A DNA stretch of 8,123 nucleotides, taken from Chloroflexota bacterium (GTDB lineage Bacteria; Chloroflexota; UBA6077). Location of the stretch: assembly GCA_021845945.1 (NCBI GenBank), contig JAJZRD010000175.1:1-8123 (forward strand), read 5' to 3'. Positions 5,698 to 8,123 of the stretch are shown piece by piece. The notes beneath the pieces were generated by a model that saw only the letters and a list, made by a program, of their open reading frames with translations, searched no databases and was not told the DNA's origin. The stretch's first letter is position 1. The number at the start of each line of letters is the position of its first letter. Made by a program: the position numbers and the translations under genes.

Positions 5698-6774
5698 ATG
5701 AGACGAGTGGCGATGGCCCCTCTTTTGGCGCTAGGGGTGGCCGCGGGACTGCTGGTGGCGGCCTGTTCCTCTCCAGCCGTCTCGACCGACTCCAGGTCGG
5801 TTGGGCAGTACGGACCCGGGGGGAATCCCTCCGGACAATGGACGGCGGCCCCCGGGGGCCAGGTGCAGGGCGCCAGGGCTACGGCGGCAGCGGTGGGAAC
5901 CAGTGTCGCGGCTACGCCTGGACCCCTTCGGGTTCAGGTGACCCTGCGCAACATGGACCAGCTCCGTGAACAGCTTCAGATCCTCGCCGGCAATCGTCCC
6001 ACCGCCGTTCAACTGCTCGCCATGGTTCAGGACGCCAGCGGACTGATGTTCGAGCTCAGCCAGGAGATCTCCCTGATGACTCCGCAGCAGCTCGATCAGG
6101 CGTTCGGCGAGATGTCCGACGTCACCCAGGAGATGTCGCAGGTCGTGCAAACCTACTCCAACCAGGTGGCGGCCGCGGCGACTCCAGGGACGATGATGAC
6201 GCCCGGCGCCATGATGGGGACTCCCGGCACCATGATGCAGGGCACGCCGATGCCGGGCATGATGACCGCCCAGCAGATGATGTCCGCCATCCAGCAGTTG
6301 CGCCAGCAGGAGATGGACCTGGCCGGTAACCAGCCCACCCACGCGGATATCATCAACGTTCTCGACCAGATGAACCAGATGTTGGTGATCATCCACCAGC
6401 AGTTGGGTCAGCTGTCCACCTCCGACCTGGAGAACCTGACCGCCAGCATGGGACAGGCGATGGCCGACCTGGGGCCGGTGATGCAGACCCGCATCCGGAT
6501 GGACATCGGCTCGGTGCCCACCATAACCCCGAACCAGACGGTGCTCCCGACCCTGTCCACCACGCCGACGCTGGGCCCAACCACGGTGCCACCTGCGACC
6601 ACAACGCCTGCGGTTACCCCGGCCACGGTGCCACCGGCGACCTCGACGCCGATGGTCACCCCGGCCACGGTGCCGCCTGCGACCTCGACGCCGGCGGGCG
6701 TCGCGCCCATGGCGAGCCCGATCCCGACGCCAATGGGCACCTTGGCCCCGGTCGGTCCGACCCCGACGCCGTAA
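5698..6774 (+). CDS. Lipoprotein with duplicated helical module, Met-rich linker and Pro/Thr repeat tail
   Basis: I do not recognise this 358-residue protein as a named family. Residues 1-23 are a lipoprotein signal peptide (MRR, hydrophobic core, lipobox V20-A-A-C23), so it should be anchored on the outer face of the membrane. Two predicted-helical segments, 89-152 and 201-264, align without gaps (offset 112): both start LRxQ, share LAGNxPT and end V-x-Q-T. I count 15 identities in 64 columns. Between them, 161-195 is Met-rich, with TPGTMM, TPGAMM and TPGTMM in succession and then MPGMM and QQMM. The tail (about 271-358) is Pro/Thr-rich and includes three 14-residue tandem repeats from T296 (TVPPATxTP...). 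The start is fixed by AGGAGG 5 nt upstream. Possible roles are metal binding through methionines or a cell-surface spacer, neither demonstrated. Confidence 0.9.
   Translation: MRRVAMAPLLALGVAAGLLVAACSSPAVSTDSRSVGQYGPGGNPSGQWTAAPGGQVQGARATAAAVGTSVAATPGPLRVQVTLRNMDQLREQLQILAGNRPTAVQLLAMVQDASGLMFELSQEISLMTPQQLDQAFGEMSDVTQEMSQVVQTYSNQVAAAATPGTMMTPGAMMGTPGTMMQGTPMPGMMTAQQMMSAIQQLRQQEMDLAGNQPTHADIINVLDQMNQMLVIIHQQLGQLSTSDLENLTASMGQAMADLGPVMQTRIRMDIGSVPTITPNQTVLPTLSTTPTLGPTTVPPATTTPAVTPATVPPATSTPMVTPATVPPATSTPAGVAPMASPIPTPMGTLAPVGPTPTP
6583..6708 (+). repeat. Three 42-bp tandem repeats in the lipoprotein tail
   Basis: The in-frame units are 6583-6624, 6625-6666 and 6667-6708, each starting ACGGTGCC and encoding TVPPATxTP plus five further residues. 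Units 1 and 2 both end VTPA, while unit 3 diverges to GVAP. The third positions differ between units, so the array is not a very recent perfect expansion. Such arrays can vary in copy number by slippage. Confidence 0.85.
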
Positions 6775-6797
6775 CGGGCAAAGGGGATCGCGGACCG

Positions 6798-6827
6798 GAG
6801 GGCCGACCCGAAACCGGGCCGGCCCTC
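6798..6827. terminator. Bidirectional terminator between convergent genes
   Basis: GAGGGCCGACCCG (6798-6810) and CGGGCCGGCCCTC (6815-6827) form a 13-bp stem with a single A/C mismatch (T-G wobble on the minus strand) and an AAAC loop. It lies in the 61-bp gap between the lipoprotein stop (6774) and the ubiB stop (6836). The T-runs are short on both sides (TCTTC on the + strand), so efficiency is uncertain, but the position fits a shared terminator. Confidence 0.65.
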
Positions 6828-6835
6828 TTCAACCA

Positions 6836-8123
6836 TCAGTGCTGGCCGCGACGGAGGATGGTGAGGACGAGCCAGAGGCCGAGGGCGGCGACGAAGGCCA
6901 TCCCCAGCCCCAGCAGCCACCCGATGATGAGCCACCGGAACCCCACCATGTAGTAGATCTGGATCAACAGTGCGATGGCCACCGCGAAGCCGCTGGCCAG
7001 TATCCCCAGGACGAGGCGGCTCGACATGCTGTTCAGCACGCTCAGGACGTGCTCGGTGTCCTGAACGTGCATGTTGATGGAGAGGTTCCCTCGCTCCACG
7101 CGGGTCAGCAGCCGCTCGGTGCGTCTGGGCAGGGTGACGGCCAGCTGGCTCAGGTCCAGGAGGGTCGGGAGCAGCCGCTTTCCCCAATGCTGAGGCAGGT
7201 ATCGCTCCGACACCAATTGCACCACGTAGGGTCGGAGCACCTCGGCGGCGCTGAACTCGGGATCGAGGTTGCGCGCAAGTCCCTCGTCCATGGCCATGGT
7301 CTTGGTGAGCAGCACCAGACTGGTGGGCACCTGCAGCCGGTGGCGCCGTGTGATGTCCAGGGCTTCCTCCAGGATGCGGCCGACGTCGATCTCCTTGAGG
7401 GGGATGCCCCAGTAGAGGGAGAGCAGGTGGCCGAGGTCGTGGCGGAGACGCTCCAGCTGCAGGGTGCTTCCCGTGACGCCCAGGGTCATCAGCTGGTCGA
7501 CGACCCGGTCCAGGTCCTGGTTCGATATGGCCAGCAGCAGGAAGAGGAGCCCGTCCCGGGTGGCCTCGTCCAGGCGGCCCACCATGCCGTAGTCCAGGAG
7601 TCCGATGACCTCCCCCTCCATCACGACGAAGTTGCCCGGGTGGGGGTCGGCGTGGAAGAAGCCGTGCTCCAAGATCATCTTGAGGGTTGTCCGCGCCGCC
7701 CTGGCCGCCAGCCTCGGCCGGTCGATTCCGGCCGCCTCCAGGGCGGGCAGGTCGTTGATCTTGATCCCCTCCAGCCGTTCCATGGTCAGGACCCGGCGGG
7801 TGGTGTAGTCCCAGTAGATGCCCGGCACCCGAAGCCGGCGGTCGCCCTGGAAGTTGCGCCGGAAGCGGTCGGCGTTCTGCCCCTCCAGCAGGTAGTCCAA
7901 CTCCCCCCGGAGGATGGCGGCGAACTCGTCTACCAGGGCCGGCAGATCGTAGATCCGGCCCCACACGGTCCGGCCCGAGGCCGCCCGGGCCAGGTCTCTC
8001 AGGATGGCCAGGTCCTCGTCCACCAGCGCCTCTACCCCGGGCCTCTGCACCTTGATCACCACCTCCTCGCCGCTCCTCAGCCGTGCCGAGTGAACCTGGC
8101 CGATGGAGGCCGAACCGACCGGC
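6836..8123 (-). CDS. ubiB: UbiB/ABC1/AarF-family atypical kinase (5' end outside window)
   Basis: This is a membrane-attached ABC1 atypical kinase/ATPase; family members support ubiquinone or other isoprenoid quinone synthesis, though the direct substrate is unclear. 428 residues are visible. The frame stays open to the window edge and continues the family pattern (PVGSASIGQVH at 1-11), so the GTG at 8062 is internal and the true start is off the right edge. The order is: nucleotide loop SASIGQVH, K24 in VVIKVQRPGV, the ABC1 signature ELDYLLEGQNADRF near 74-87, a hinge (LTMERLEGIKI, about 112-122), the catalytic loop HGFFHADPHPGNF near 153-165, and LLDYG near 175-179 in place of DFG. The C-terminus has two hydrophobic helices (about 370-394 and 397-423), typical for UbiB. 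The N-terminal KxGQ motif would lie outside the window. The gene is convergent with the lipoprotein gene. Confidence 0.95.
   Translation of the reverse strand, partial: PVGSASIGQVHSARLRSGEEVVIKVQRPGVEALVDEDLAILRDLARAASGRTVWGRIYDLPALVDEFAAILRGELDYLLEGQNADRFRRNFQGDRRLRVPGIYWDYTTRRVLTMERLEGIKINDLPALEAAGIDRPRLAARAARTTLKMILEHGFFHADPHPGNFVVMEGEVIGLLDYGMVGRLDEATRDGLLFLLLAISNQDLDRVVDQLMTLGVTGSTLQLERLRHDLGHLLSLYWGIPLKEIDVGRILEEALDITRRHRLQVPTSLVLLTKTMAMDEGLARNLDPEFSAAEVLRPYVVQLVSERYLPQHWGKRLLPTLLDLSQLAVTLPRRTERLLTRVERGNLSINMHVQDTEHVLSVLNSMSSRLVLGILASGFAVAIALLIQIYYMVGFRWLIIGWLLGLGMAFVAALGLWLVLTILRRGQH

Noticed and set aside
6583..6708. Tandem repeats considered as a CRISPR-like array
   Set aside because: The units are contiguous with no spacers, are in frame within a coding region and encode a regular Pro/Thr repeat.
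6408..7964. 518-codon minus-strand open frame spanning the lipoprotein tail and ubiB
   Set aside because: The product is Gly/Pro/Arg-rich low-complexity sequence in an alternate frame of two real genes and runs through the terminator hairpin.

Overview
This GC-rich bacterial window carries eight protein-coding genes. A lipoprotein gene is the only one on the + strand. The Chloroflexota are my best guess for the source: the window combines an archaeal-type (type II) GAPDH, a geranylgeranyl-reductase-like flavoprotein, an accD-accA pair, a lipoprotein ending in a Pro/Thr-rich tail, and scattered short palindromic intergenic repeats. That assignment is inference, since no rRNA or other phylogenetic marker is present.

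Positions 69-3996 hold five genes, all on the minus strand. In transcription order they are a geranylgeranyl-reductase-family FAD oxidoreductase, a stand-alone receiver-domain response regulator, a small DUF2007-like protein, accD and accA. accD and accA overlap and encode the two halves of the acetyl-CoA carboxylase carboxyltransferase, which makes malonyl-CoA for fatty acid synthesis. The biotin carboxylase and biotin carrier subunits are not in the window. The block is bracketed by inverted copies of one short repeat (about 47-70 and 4013-4035). A palindrome lies just upstream of accD.

Positions 3997-4319 are non-coding. Their main content is a 143-bp MITE-like element (4134-4276). It has 19-bp imperfect terminal inverted repeats, a perfect 10-bp flanking direct repeat (CTTCAGAGAA) that looks like a target-site duplication, and an internal long palindrome of the widespread type that is often mistranslated as 'HSERSEES'.

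Positions 4320-5492 (minus) encode the archaeal-type GAPDH. About 205 bp away, and divergent from it, is a + strand lipoprotein gene (5698-6774). Both of these genes have a strong AGGAGG ribosome binding site. The lipoprotein is the least familiar protein here: it has an internal gapless duplication of a roughly 64-residue helical module, a Met-rich linker between the copies, and a tail with three 14-residue tandem repeats. It converges on a ubiB-family (ABC1/AarF) atypical kinase gene that runs off the right edge. A 13-bp-stem hairpin between the two probably terminates transcription in both directions.

Functionally the window is lipid- and membrane-oriented: malonyl-CoA supply, prenyl-chain reduction, and a UbiB protein of the kind linked to isoprenoid quinones. 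One glycolysis/gluconeogenesis enzyme and one surface lipoprotein are also present. I do not see a CRISPR array, tRNA, rRNA, transposase gene, phage gene or recognisable defence system. I also see no convincing new multi-gene system. The items most worth a second look are the MITE with its target duplication, the duplicated Met-rich lipoprotein, and the receiver plus DUF2007 pair placed directly ahead of accDA.
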